Of a stretch of DNA of 64,000 bases, positions 34,174 through 46,449 are shown in pieces. This DNA is from Paragorgia papillata (Eukaryota > Cnidaria > Anthozoa > Scleralcyonacea > Coralliidae). The stretch lies in NCBI GenBank assembly GCA_035771165.1, contig JAWNZC010000103.1:1731501-1795500 (forward strand), in the 5' to 3' direction. The notes below the pieces were generated by a model. It was not told where the DNA came from. It saw only the letters and a list, made by a program, of their open reading frames with translations, and did no database searches. Position 1 is the stretch's first letter. Every line of letters begins with the position of its first letter. The position numbers were made by a program, and so were the translations under genes.

Positions 34174-35413
34174 CAGCATTGAAGCCTTTCAAGGCGAATC
34201 CTCCAGGATAACCATAAGATACATAAGTTTCATAGCCAAACACAAGCAGTCCAAATGTGACCCCTGGTGAAGAATGATAGATGTTGACAGTATCGTATCC
34301 AGACACGCTGTAGATAGTCCAAACATACTCCGTTCCACTGATTCTTTTCCATTGCAATCCGCTCATTTCAATTCCGTTTAAAACTAAACCGTTGGTGTAA
34401 GACTCCTTTATGTACAAAGTAAGTAAATCATTATAAGTTGATCCACTATGAAGGACAATGCGGTAGTAAGAAAGCAACTGCTCCAGTGAAGGAAGGAGGA
34501 TCATTGAAGGATCTGCATATATGCCACTAATTCGTTCTCCTTTTACATATTGTACAACTTGACACGGTTTACTGCAGTTGACAAAAGAAGCCAGATCATT
34601 TGCAAGATCGATTTCCGTGTATTCCCCAGTCGACAGGACGTGTTCCCCGTATGTACTGTATACAGTCGTATTGTTTTCGTAAGCAAAGATCCGAAACAAG
34701 TCTCCAGTGCCTCTATTCATTGTTCCCGTTGATGCAAGGATAAAGTTTTCGCCCAGTTCCTCACAGGTAACAAAAACACAGCTAAATGATCGCAAGCACC
34801 CAAACCAATGGCAGAGCACTGCATTCCAGAAATAACAGAAATCGGTTTATTTGCAACAATGATTGTTCCAGATAAGTCATGGGAATGTAAAATATGAAAC
34901 GTTTCCAACTTCTGGAGGATAAGACAAATAGAACTGCCGTTGTAATATGAAATTCCACGGTACATGACGGTTCCATTGGTATTCAGGGTTATACGGACTC
35001 TTGTTCTATCGTTCCCAGAAATTATACCGATAACCGCATTGTCGGATGCTTTATACGTTGTCACGACATAAGCAGTGCCAAGTGCTGGTGTAGGTAATGC
35101 AAGGTAACTATCTGCTGTTTGTTCCACATGGTTCAAACTAAACACAGCAATATCGTTTGTAGAATTGACCTCGATTCCTTTTCTTTCAACATTTATTCCT
35201 TGCATCCTCAAAGAAACTGGTAGTTTATAATCAATAACCTGTCCAGCTCTAATAAAGAAGTATAAAGTGGACTGCTTGACGTAGCTGCCGTGATTGTCAC
35301 ATTTGTATCGAATAAGGCGGCAATTGATATTTGAATAAGACCACTGGTCTGAACCGAAGAATGTTGCTCAGTAAATCCTAGGATAAAATGCTTTCCATAA
35401 TGGGTTTGTTTAT
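34174..35413 (-). pseudogene. IgGFc-binding-protein-like exon, two frameshifts
   Basis: The exon is bounded by acceptor TTATTATAG (35414) and donor CTG|GTAAAA (34174/34173). It is homologous along its length to the intact exon at 19702-20946, but its 1240 bp are split into three frames. One base is missing near 35255-35262 (a TTT run where the sister implies four T) and one near 34755-34760 (a GGG run where one more G is implied). Restoring both counts would give 1242 bp, a multiple of 3, matching the sister exon. So it is either a recent pseudogene or carries two homopolymer assembly errors. The last 218 codons (to GYPGGFALK) are intact. Confidence 0.75.
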
Positions 35414-35559
35414 CTATAATAAAGAAAAAATATATATTTGTGATCTTCCAAATGTCATGCAAGAAAAACAAATCAGGTCTTAAAATATGTTTTCCAATAC
35501 CACTTGACAAGATATCCGATGATTTTGAGTGTGACAAAATATCTGATAATGTCGAATGA

Positions 35560-35845
35560 CGAGGCAGAGATTCCAGGCGGAAAACGTAATTTTGTTAAAA
35601 ATATCAAAGCCTAGACAATTAATTTGAGAAGCCCTAACGTTTCTTAGGGAAGAAACTAACGTTTCATCCGTTATTTCGTAATTTCACATTTTAACGTTAT
35701 TTTTGTAATTTGATACTTGTTTTCTAGTAACCTTATGTGTATAAAGTCTTTGTATTTGTAATAATTTAATCATTCTGAAGATGTTGCGTGTAGTCGACGA
35801 AACGTTAGTTCAATAAATATTTTCTTTTTTTTTCATTTCTTCAAT
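35560..35845. repeat. Penelope-like terminal (pLTR-like) fragment
   Basis: Contains AGGCGGAAAACGTA and ends GACGAAACGTTAGTTCAATAAATATTTT, both shared with the termini of the PLE fragment at 39040-40480 (AGGCGGAAAACGTAG; ACTAACGTTTCGTC). No coding frame. Confidence 0.35.
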
Positions 35846-36364
35846 TTTATGAGCTTTTTCAAAGTAATTATCTCAGCTTTGATATTTTCAACGAAATGCT
35901 AAATGACTTCGAGTTTTGTTTGGCTTGGAAATAAGTATGAGCAAAATGAAAATCAGCAAAATAGGGTCGTCCATACAAGAGAAAATGAGTCGCGGCAGTG
36001 ATTTAGGCTGCGCCTTGAATAAGCCGTGAGACACTTGTGTAAAAGGCACAAAGAATTATGTTCGCGTCTTACACAAGCAACGCCTTACTCAAAACGCCGT
36101 GTGAATGGGTCAGTTGGAGTCGAAGCCTACTGAATGATAAATATTGGTAAACATTTACGTCGGACGAAGTTACACTTCGGACGGACACTAATACACTCGG
36201 GACGGACAAAATATTAATCTCAATTTCACTTGCTCGGACAATTTCGATAACTCGTTTTGATGATATACACGATATAACACCATGAACGCCTCGGATTCTT
36301 TTGTTCTCCGAGGGAATGTAAACCTCGTATTTCCCTCATTGCTCATGCAAGAGGGAAATTTTTC

Positions 36365-36418
36365 CTTTGTCTTCTAATTTTCACGTGCATGTTGATGAGG
36401 GAAAATTAGAAGACAAAG
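36365..36418. repeat. Perfect 17-bp inverted repeat, 20-nt loop
   Basis: CTTTGTCTTCTAATTTT (36365-36381) and AAAATTAGAAGACAAAG (36402-36418), with further partial copies of the arms up to 36450. Low-complexity palindromic cluster. Confidence 0.7.
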
Positions 36419-37744
36419 AACTTCTTTGTCTTCTTCGAAATTTCCAGCTTGCATATATTTTCCCTCATCAACATGGACGGGAAAATTAGATGCAACTTCT
36501 CTGACCTCCTGTCGGGGCGATTCTCAAAGTTTTCCTCTCGGCGATCATATAGTATTACAAACCTTCCCTCGGCTGCGGGAAATTTAATGGCTAATTTAAT
36601 GGCTAATTTCCTCCAAGTCAGTTATTACTTATAATGAAATGTTCCACAATTCTGTTTTACTTATCTAACATCATCATATGCCTTATTTGCATATTACAAA
36701 AATCTCAATAACTCAAAATAAAAAAGATTATATCGCCGAAGTTTTAAAGACAGCTTTCAGCATCCTAAAGGTGCTGTCAATTGAAACAAAAACATTTTTG
36801 GGGTCAGGGGATCTTTAATAAAAAAAATTGCGGACCTACCTTTAGGAATGATTTATATTTCAACTGTGCTGTTACCTGCAAAAATAGAAAATCAAGGTAT
36901 GGTCAATAATACATGAATAGACTCGCAAGAAATTGATTTACGTAAAGCTGGCGTACAAGCTTTAATTACTAACCTATTTTCTAGTTTAGAAAGTTTTCAA
37001 AAAAATATATGAATTATCAAATGCGGAAAGTAATGGTGTATGTGAAAACTGACAAGCTTTTAACTATTCTTTCTCAAACTCTATAATAATTCATGAGCTA
37101 ATTAGCCAATCAGAGAAAAAGATTTGGTCATGTGTGTGAGTTTTGAAACCCGGGCAAAGGTCGCGCTAACTAAATTTATAATAAAGAAATCAGATAACAA
37201 GCGTTGCAAACAAAGAACCGTTTATTAGCACATTTCTTATTCATAAATTCAACGTGAAATCAATGTCTATAAATCTAATATCCACCAGAGCCAATATCAC
37301 GAAGTCTCTCGCAAATTCTACTATAATTGACGATTGAGAAGCTATTTCACAAACTTGTGTATCGTGTTTCACAAGGGGTTTCAAACACTCGAGAACAACA
37401 AAAATCACTCGGCCTATTACCTCGTAATTTTCAATGATCTCTCGTTTTTGAAAAAAAAACACTCGAGAACAATAAAAATTACTTGGTTATAACAGCCTCG
37501 TGATTTTCATTGTCCTCTCGTGTTTGTAACTGCATGTAAACCACCCCCACCACACTCCCGTTTATAAAATATTACATTTTGTTTGTGGTTTCTTCCAGTT
37601 GCTTGCAAGAAGATTTCTAGTTGGAAAATGCACTGACTAGTTGAAAGACCATTGTTAACATTGTTTGCAACCATAATAGCAGTAAAACGTTCACATAAAC
37701 AAACAAATTACAATAACGCAGTCATACCGTTAATATAAACATAC

Positions 37745-37987
37745 CGTGACAGGTTTTAGAAGACATCCTTTGAGACAGCTCATAAAGCTGTGAAAATTTG
37801 ACGAGATTGATAACGTGGTCGTCTTTTGGACTAGACGCCATCTCATAAAGTTCTGCCATCGACAATCCACTTCCAATTCCCACAGCAAATATTACAACTC
37901 CGGCATTACGCAAGTTTTTTGCGGGACCACTGACCATCCCATCATTGCTTTTACCATCCGTAAGAATAATAAGTACCTTTTTGGTAT
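37745..37987 (-). CDS. von Willebrand A domain, exon 2
   Basis: 243-bp phase 1-1 exon (acceptor ATCTTTAG, donor GTATGT). It reads TKKVLIILTDGKSNDGMVSG, then AKNLRNAGVVIFAVGIGSG, then a C-terminal helix. LTDGKSNDG is the second MIDAS segment (TDG) and NAGVVIFAVGIG is the fifth strand typical of vWA domains. Together with 40750-41076 it makes a ~190-aa complete vWA. It belongs to the same minus-strand modular gene as the EGF and IgGFc exons. Confidence 0.8.
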
Positions 37988-38119
37988 CTAAAGATAAATG
38001 TAAATTTAAAATGCTTCATTTTATAGGCTTTAGTATGATATAGAGTTATCGGCTAAAAAATAGAACAGAAAACCCTCCACCAAAGTTTAGAAACATGTTT
38101 AAACCAGTCAGGTAAAAAC

Positions 38120-38640
38120 TTTTGCAAACTTTATTTCAACGTTCCGCGGCGTAGCCCTCTGGTCAAGAATCAGAAGTTTACAAGATGATCAGGTACTATT
38201 TATACCAATATAAAACTTATAAAAAAGTCAAATTATAAAAAGTATTTAAGATTCAATCCACGAGAAACAAAATAATTCGGTTGGTAGGCCTAAAAGGCCT
38301 CTCTACATGTTGGGCATCCAAATGTATTGCAGGGGAGCATTGCATGTACTGTATGCGCATTTTTTTTTAAATCTGGTCACCAGGGAGTGAAATATATGGT
38401 AGTTAAAGTAATAATCAAAACAAACGTTAATGTTTGAACCAACACGTAGAGAGGCCTTTTGGCCTACAAACTGAATTCTTTTGTTCCTCATGGATTGAAT
38501 CTTAAAGACTTTTCTTTTTAATTTGACTTTGTAATTAGTTTGATATTGCTATAAATATTACCTGATCATCTTGTAAACTTCTGATTCTTGACAAAGGGGC
38601 TACGCCTCAAAACGTTGAAATAAAATTCGGTTTATATATA
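38120..38640. mobile_element. Inverted-repeat element with PLE-terminus-like ends
   Basis: CAACGTTCCGCGGCGTAGCCCTCTGGTCAAGAATCAGAAGTTTACAAGATGATCAGGTA (left) and ..TACCTGATCATCTTGTAAACTTCTGATTCTTGACAAAGGGGCTACGCCTCAAAACGTTG (right) are inverted repeats of about 60-150 bp. The centre includes AGGCCTCTCTAC.. inverses. It is either a MITE or paired inverted PLE termini. Confidence 0.6.
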
Positions 38641-39039
38641 TATATTCCTCTTGATTTGCATAAACTTTAGCTTTGATTTTCTCGACTTAGACAACGTTGT
38701 TTTTGAAAATTACTAGACAATGAACTAAATTACCTAATAGATCGTTTAGAATTTATTTAAAACATTCGCAATACGTTTTTTATCAGATATTATCAAATTC
38801 ATTAAAAATTCATGAAAAATTCAAAAAGAAATGAATATTTAATCAATATCTAGTCGGGTGATAAATATTATTGCCCAGCAGATATAGGGGCAGAAGAGAC
38901 GAAAGCCGAGTGATAAAGTATGAGCAGTGATCTGTATCTGATTTACAAGGCGAGCTGCAAGCGAAACGCAGTAAATCAGATACAGATCGGCTGCGAATAT
39001 TACAGATATTGATTACAGCGATGGAGGTATCAGGCGGAA

Positions 39040-40480
39040 AACGTAGTCGGGTGATAAATATTATTGCCCAGCAGATAACTTTTAAAAATACCATATCAAA
39101 CACGAATACATTGAGAAGGTTAAAATGCTTTAATAAAAACTAACGTTTCGTCACTTCACGAGTACATCATCAGAGTAATATAGATTTACATAATTTCTCG
39201 GCTTAAATAACCTAGGCAATTACAAAAATAGAAATGAGGAGAGAAAAGAAAGATGATAGGTAGCAATCAAAACAACGCTAACGGAAAGGAACTGATGTGG
39301 ACATTAAGGGAAGGATTTATTTTCGCTAATAATAAAATTTCTTTAAGAAGACTTTCATGGAACTTTTTCTTAATTATTTGAATTCACAACACCGTAACAT
39401 TAAATTTATATGCGAAATTAACAAATCATTATCCTTTCTCGACATAACAATCTGTCGGTCCAATAATTCCTAATTATCACTTCCGTTTACCGAAAACCAA
39501 CATTTGCTGGACTTTTTACCAATTTCGGAAGTTTATTTACCTATAATTTACAAAAAAGGTCTCATCTACACTCTTTTATTTCGCTACTTCAACATATGTT
39601 CCTCCTATATAATTTTTGAAGAAGAACTCTCAAAACTTAAAAGTTTTTTACTTCAAAATGGCTATCCTGAACGGTTCTTAGACCAGCGTTTTCGCATGTT
39701 CTTGAGTAAGATTTTTGATCCGCTGCAGTCAAACCACTCACTTCTTTTACCATTTACTGGTAATCACGACCAACAAATTCGCCAACAACTTTTAAAATTG
39801 TTGTCATCCTCCTATCCGTACATTAGTCTTCGAATGGTATTTCGACCAGTCTGCCGAATTTCAAGGTTTTTTCGTTTTAAAGACCGCATTCCTATCCGCC
39901 TACGATCCAATGTTGTCTATAAATTTACGTGCCAAAGCTGTTCCGCTTTGTATATTTGTAAAACATGCCGAAATTTACACACCAGGGTTTGTGAGCATAT
40001 GGGCATTTCGGCCTACACAGGTAATGAGATTCCTTTCCCATCTAAATCATCTAGTGTCCTAACACATAGGGAAAAAACCCGGACATCCGATTTCGTTTGA
40101 ATATTTTTCTATTCTCTCCACCAGCTATTCTCAGTTTGAGGTCCTTCTTAACGATAGTTTATTAATAGCGAAAATAAATCCTTCGCTTAATGCCAACATC
40201 AGTTCCTTTCCGTTAGCGTTGTTTTGATCTCTTGACACAGACGCTACCTATCATCTTTCTTTTCTCTCCTTATTTCTTTTTTTATAATTGCCTATACATG
40301 TATGTTATTTTAGCTGAGAATTTATGTAAATCTATATCACTCTGATGATGTTACTCGTGAAGTGACGAAACGATACTTTTTATTAAAGTATTTAACCTTC
40401 TCAATGTATTCGTGTTCGATATGGTCTTTTTAAAAGTTATCTGCTGGGCAATAATATTTATCACACGACTACGTTAAGTC
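39040..40480 (+). mobile_element. Penelope-like retroelement fragment, second family, between inverted termini
   Basis: Inverted terminal sequences at 39040-39230 and 40290-40455 (GTAGTCGGGTGATAAATATTATTGCCCAGCAGATAAC and its inverse) enclose a 5'-truncated ORF. About 39360-40100 reads as the end of a PLE RT (LN..H..IKF.CEINKSLSFLDI, then an in-frame break, then GLIYTLLFRYFNICSS, LLQNGYPERFL). A decayed GIY-YIG region follows (SNVVYKFTCQSC..LYICKTCRNLHTRVCEH, with YIG changed to YIC). It is inactive. Confidence 0.75.
39145..39173 (-). ncRNA. Hammerhead-like core in PLE left terminus
   Basis: Minus strand CTGATGA..ACT/AGT mini-stem..GAAAC. The counterpart in the right terminus is at 40342-40371 (plus). 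Weaker than the other family; stems I and III unverified. Confidence 0.3.
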
Positions 40481-40749
40481 AAATGATCAACTAGTTCATC
40501 GGTGAACTAGTCAAGGGTGGTCTGGTAGCAACATAAACCATATTTATAAAAGACCGATTTAGATTAAAGATTCTTTTGAGTTTTGCAAATGAAAACAAGT
40601 TCATGGGGGGACGGCCATTTATGAATATGGTCTATAGTTAAGTGGTTAAGTGGTTAGACAGTCATGTAGATATCCAGACTTATAACGAGACTTCTATTCT
40701 TAACTATTTGACTATCTCCAAAAAATAAATATAAATCAACCTTTCTTAC

Positions 40750-41076
40750 TGGCATTCCTGGCTCCGTATGACGTGCTAAACATGCTGTTGTACGCAGTGT
40801 TGAGGGCTAATGCAGTCGCAGTACCACCTCCAAAATATGGTGTCTTGTCAACCTCGTTGTCAAAAGTTATCTTGTCGGGAAAATACTGATCAAATCGAAT
40901 AAAGATTTGAGGAGAACTTGAAAATGACATCACTGATACACGTGTTTCTTCATGTGAAATTGTAAAGAAGTTGGTGAGATCTTTGATGAATGTTTTCATG
41001 TTTTCAAAATGAGAACGTGAAATACTTCCAGAAGAGTCCAGAATAAAACCAAGATCCACTTTAGAATGGCACTTTT
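40750..41076 (-). CDS. von Willebrand A domain, exon 1
   Basis: 327-bp phase 1-1 exon (acceptor TTAAATACAG, donor GTAAGA). It reads KVDLGFILDSSGSISRSHFENMKTF..: VDLGFILDSSGSIS is the first vWA strand plus the DxSxS MIDAS metal site (intact), and RVSVMSFSSSPQIFIRFDQY and PYFGGGTATALAL match strand 3 and the T of the MIDAS loop. The domain would bind a divalent metal and a protein ligand. Exon 2 follows in transcription order at 37987-37745. Confidence 0.85.
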
Positions 41077-43802
41077 CTGTATTTAAGAAATTGAAAAATT
41101 TTGTTTAGTAAGACGTCGCTCTTGGTTCCAGCAAAGCTAGATCAGAAAAGTTCCAGTCACCACGGTGATTGACCGTTTTGTCAAGTAAATATCACTTTAA
41201 TTTAATTTAATTTAATTTAATTTAATTTAATTTATCAATTTTTATTTACATGGAAACTTTTAAATGCGCAGAGAAACTTAAAAATTAAGGACCTTAACAT
41301 GCTGGTTCGTCGACTTCGGTTAAAAAGTAACAAATGAAAGGCATCGCCAATATAGATTAAGTTTGTAGCGTTTGAAGGAACTCGCGAAATGGTTAGGTAA
41401 GTCGGGAAGACCTTTTAAAATTTCCCCATATTTTTCTTTGTTTTGAAATATTCCAACATGTTTGATACGTTAATTATTGGTCCCTGACGTAACAATTAGG
41501 GTACCCGATTTTCATGCACTAAAAATCACTTATACATCAATGGTTTCGCCACATGAAATGTCTTGTACCAAGTTTTAACACTTTCACGTAATTTTTTGAA
41601 CAAACTTGGAGACATAATTGAGTTGTCTAAAAATGCTGCAACCTGTTAATGATATCAGAGACTAACTTATTAACATATTAAACAAATTAAAAATCCCGTA
41701 AAACGAAGAATAGGGAAACGTTGTAAAAATCTTTCATATAGAGTTCTTTCAAATTAGATAAACTTAAATTATATTAAAGTCTTGTTTCTACTAGGTGTAC
41801 AAGCAGTCTTAAATTGTTAAGCTCAGAAAACTCTGAGCTTTAGAGGTGACTTGAACCCGCAAACTTCCGAATCTAACCAGACACTCTCAGGGACCGGGCA
41901 TTATTTATGGCCGGGGTGGGGGCTGATGAAGAAATGGTGGGGTAAGTAAAAAATGAGCATATCTGAAGTGGGGTAAAAGAAAATTTAATAGAGGAAAAGG
42001 TGGGGTAAAATTTAACATAATCTTTTTGTAGCGTATATACTTTATAAGGGTACAGCATAATCAACCAAAAATTTCTAAAGTTAATGCATGACATGCTGAA
42101 TATCCAGTGCTATTGACTCAGTTTCTTTGATTATATCTTCCACCTTTGGGGAAAGCCCAAAAGGTTTCTATAACTGAAAAAAGATCTCGCTGCTTGCCCA
42201 GGGTATTAGTTTCAATTCTATAAGTCGTATAATTCTATTTTTCTGTTGAGAAGCTTTTCATTGACTTTCTTCATTTTTTTTAATGCAGGCATTAGTGTGT
42301 GCTAATGCTCTTTGACACTTCCTCTACCTTTGGCAGTAAAATAACTTGGGATCTTGAAAAAAAAAGGATATTGTGTAACAAAATAGGTGTAGGGGAATGT
42401 AAATCTTTTTTTCCTGTTTTACAGTGATGGGGTTAAAACTGTTTTAAAAATGGTGGTGTTAAAATTTTTTAGTGATCCAAAGTATTTTCTCTTCAGCTCC
42501 CTCCCTGACTATAAATAGTCCCGGTCCCTAAGCATTGAGACACTGGAACTCAAGGATAGCATAGACACACCAATTAGTTTCTACAGAAAAAAACAAACAA
42601 ACGAACTTTACCAACTTAAAGCTAAATACACCATACTAACCTAGAAAAATATTTAACTGAATATTAACTGACGCAATGTCATTTGTAGATCAACAAGAAA
42701 TTGTGAAATACGTACGATTTGACTCGTTCTCGCGTAATACCACTTATAACTAATATTTAATCACTTGTTGCATTTATTCTTACCTTGTAACTATATTTTA
42801 AATTGTTACATAATTTCTGTCGATCTATTTATTTATTTATTTATTTATTGTTCATGTAGTCATACTAGTTTAATAACTGGAAAACGTGTAAAGTAGCTGG
42901 TAGCCAAGCGTTTAATCCATGTTAAATACCGTATAGTATTGTATCGTATCGTGTCCTATCGTACTGTATTGCCAATAGCAACTAGTACTAATGGTCAAAC
43001 AGAGCAAAATGTCCCAATTGAACATGACTACCATGAACTATCACAACTCTACTCACATTAGTTCCAAGCTCGACAACCGCGTCATTCCCAAGCGCGATCA
43101 CCAATCCAAGTACCAACCCGTTTAACCGGGCTTAACTTTTAGTGAGAGGAAGTGCGCTAACAGCACACGCCACCCGTGCTTGTACCGCTCGCCACACGCC
43201 AACAGCTTGTAACGCTTTTGACTAACACTCTACCAATTTACGCCATAATAACGTAGAAAAGCATTGAACATACATACATTGCTAATGCGCACTTTAAATA
43301 AGTCACAACTGTTTCGGACTAATATGTTTGACATTTGAAGCTATAGTTTCCAAAACGCCCAAGTACGTATACTGCCAAAACAATTGGCGTCGTCCTGAAG
43401 ACGTAAACATGCTCTAAGTGCATGGCGCTATGCAAAGCACGTCAAAACGAAAACGTTACTGAAATTACTCGAGGTACTAAAATTTATTCTTTCTTTTTAT
43501 TTCGCAAGTAGGAGTCTATCACTTGCAACAGATCGTCGCTAAAGTTGCCGTTGTAGATCACACTAGTAGGGATAACGAGGACACGCGCAAAAGAACCTTT
43601 GGAACCTAGGATAACGCGTGACTTAAAATATCATGACAGTGCTTGGTTTTGCCCTAAGAAAAGATATAATTCGCTACAAGTTGTTGGTGCCCTATCGCGA
43701 TCTTCATGATAATCTAGTCAAGCAAACAAGAATGAAGCAAAGCAACCAGTTGATGCTTTGCATGTTCAGTATAACAGAAAACAAATTTCAATTGTTTTTC
43801 AC
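41077..43802. other. Long intron, no gene recognised
   Basis: AT-rich, with (TTTAA)n at about 41194-41235, (ATTT)n at 42828-42848, and a moderately GC-rich stretch at 43050-43400. The 73-aa frame at 41873-42094 has no support. Confidence 0.5.
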
Positions 43803-43922
43803 CTGTACAATTCTTTCCATCTCCAGAAAAGTTTCTATTGCAGATACATTCATAAGATCCAATAAAATTGAAGCACGTGGCATTCTCGTGGCAACCATGA
43901 TTACCAGTGCATTCATCAATGT
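43803..43922 (-). CDS. Calcium-binding EGF-like exon 2 of the modular host gene
   Basis: 120-bp phase 1-1 exon encoding (D)IDECTGNHGCHENATC.., ..SYECICNRNFSGDGKNC. It is nearly identical to the exons at 32743 and 50054, including flanking intron sequence (AATTGTTTTTCACCTGTACA on the plus strand), so duplication of whole exon units is recent. Confidence 0.85.
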
Positions 43923-44579
43923 CTAAAAAATAAATCCAGAATTAATGGTATGTGACACGAAAGTAAATTTTATACATTCTCATCCAGATAAAATTGTTTC
44001 TTTTAGAAGTGTTTGGACCCATTTCACGGACGTTTACGCCTTGTAAAAAAAGGTTAGGTTTGTTGGTTAGTTGAGTATAGTTAGTTGATGGTGGATGGAA
44101 AGACGGGTGGATGGAGAGAAGTTTGAATACTTACAGAACTTTTTTGGTTTATAACATTTAAAATTTTATTTTATTTAAATTTCAAATATCCAGAAGAGAA
44201 TTTCAAAGTTTAGCCCCTGTATAAGCGAATCTGTTTTTGTAATAGTTGGTTCAGAATGAGAAATCTCTTTCATATAGTCAAGATCCAACCCACTTGCTAT
44301 CTTGAACTTGGTTTTTGACAAAGTCGTCGCTTTTCCAATGAAGACCATTTTAAGGTATGTATAAGACTACATTAGAGCTGGTCGTACACGGAATTTCCGT
44401 TATAATACGAGCAGCTCTATTTCGTAGTCTGTAATTTTTTAGTTAATTCGATGTTAATACTATCCCAAACAACACAACAATAGACAAAATATGGTTCGAT
44501 AGTTGCTTCATAAAAATTTCAAAGATTTTGTTGTTTGAGAGTTTTTCTGATTTTTTAAGCATTGAAATTTCTACCTTTT

Positions 44580-44870
44580 TGTGTCTACTGCGCATGCGCA
44601 ATAGCCCACTATGCTATGAGCTGTTGAGTTTGCTTGTATCACTTACGTCACAAACGAACGGAACGCGACGAAAGTCCGCCGAAACTGGCCCGAAAGGTCA
44701 CCATTTTGTTTTCCTCACGAGGTGTCGAGGTCGTCAAACGTATTTTGTTCGTTTGCTCAAAACCGTGCACGATAAAGTATTGTTTATCGGAGCCGTTGTG
44801 TTCGCACTAACCAAGAGTTCGGTCAGGCGACTCAGGCGCTATTTACGTGGAGATATATAGAAACGGAATC
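44580..44870. repeat. ~290-bp dispersed repeat, copy A (inverse of 49565-49915)
   Basis: GTGTCTACTGCGCATGCGC.. at one end and TTCGCACTAACCAAGAGTTCGGTCAGGCGACTCAGGCGC at the other. The inverse order and orientation occur at 49565-49915. GC-rich with several CpG. Confidence 0.5.
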
Positions 44871-44883
44871 AAGCTTTTCCAAG

Positions 44884-45321
44884 ATGGCGGCACGAACGAG
44901 AAGGTGAGTCTGTTTATTCGCTTTCAGTGTTTAATAAAAGTATTTCACAACATTCATATAAAAAATATCAGCATGTAACAAAGTTATAAACATGCTGTAC
45001 AAAATATACAATCAAAAACTTAAAGTAAAGCAGATGGGTATCAGATTAGTCATGAATGTGGGGATCCATGGAGGAGTACCTTTCAGATGTATGTCATGTA
45101 GTTTTCTTGGACAAATAATCGCAAAATTTTTTTATGTTTATTGGTGTTTTCCAGCTTCGATACATTAAATTTATAGCCACTGGAGTGATTCTCTGACCTT
45201 TTACTTATCTGGTCACATTTTCTTGTCTTTTAGGTCAGCCACCAGATTTTGTGTCAGTGAAGTGGTCCACTTACTTGACACTTATGATTACAATGATGAC
45301 GCCATGTTACTGAGAGAATAA
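44884..45321 (+). CDS. Candidate two-exon small gene, 35 aa
   Basis: AAGATGGCGGC at 44881 is a YY1-type translation-initiator motif common at human and other animal gene starts. Exon 1 (44884-44903) ends in a perfect donor AAG|GTGAGT. A pyrimidine-rich acceptor (TTGTCTTTTAG) at 45233 opens exon 2 (45234-45321), which continues in frame (RSATRFCVSEVVHLLDTYD..) to TAA. The sum is 108 nt, 35 aa. AATAAA at 45504-45509 lies 180 nt downstream. The peptide is short and acidic at its end; it may be the 5' piece of a truncated gene. A transcript seems likelier than a stable protein. Confidence 0.35.
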
Positions 45322-46449
45322 GACTGTGTAGAAGAGTGATTAGAGTGACTAGACTTTCAGGCTGATTTTAAACAAAATAGGGGTCCATGTTCCAGACCTG
45401 AACTCTAGTTATTTTCTGTGTAGAACACTTTTGTAAATGAGGTAATCTTTGTAAAAGGCTACAGGAAAGGTGAAACTGTTGATATTTAGGTGTTCTGTTT
45501 TCAAATAAAGAGTTTTTAAAGTTTTTTAACTTTGTTGTTTTTGCCTCTATATTTGCAATTCCTTACCATTATATATTACTGCTATAAACACTATTTCTTC
45601 TTTTAAGAAACAATTATGTGATTACCTATTTAATTATTATATTTGAATATAGTTGAACATGGTCATAACATCAGAGCTAGCTGTTTAACAACGTTAATTG
45701 TTATGGTAAACTGTAGCTACTCTGTTGTAAATGAGGAGGTCTCTTAGCACAAACTTGGTTTTCGAGGTCTCCCCAAAAATTTCTTCCTTCGAACATGTCC
45801 ACAAACAATTTTTAAAACAATACTTTTCAATTTACTTTAGATATCTAATTATTTGAACTTTAATTCTGTGAACGAGGTGACCTTTACACAAGCTTTAGCC
45901 TCTTGAGGTCTCCTCACCAACTTGTATTTTTCTTTATTTTGTAAATAGTTTCGTTTTGGCAAATAAACCATATATTCAATTCGCCTCTATTTTTGGCCAC
46001 TGGTGTTCTGGGCATACCAAAATGGCATCAAAATCCATCGAGGATAAAGGGGTCATGCAACAAAGGGTTAACTTAGAAAAACTAAACCTAAAAATCCTAG
46101 AAATACTCACCGGTAAAAAGTCTTTTTGTGAAAAACATTTATATCACGAATACAGTAAAAGACAGCAAACGGCCATTACCGAGGTATTCGGAAGTGTTCT
46201 CGAATCAGGAATTTTCAGGGCTTTGATTGGTTCCGAAGATGTGACCCAAAGATTCTAGCTACGATGACTATGTTCCACTATGGTAAATACTAGTTTCCAT
46301 CTGTCAAACTGACATGGCACCATTTTGTCATTTATTTTTTCTGCTTTTCGGGTTAAGGTTCGGATTAGGGTTACTTTTATTGTTCAGTAATTTCTTTGGT
46401 TGGGGAAAGGATTAGTATAATCGTCATTTCATGAAAAGATTTGTTGATA
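45322..46449. other. Non-coding or unsupported; one 100-codon frame
   Basis: After the AATAAA at 45504 no gene is evident. A frame at 45956-46258 (MASKSIEDKGVMQQRVNLEKLNLKI..EILTGKKSFCEK) has moderately protein-like composition but no recognised family and no clear splice or promoter context. Confidence 0.3.
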
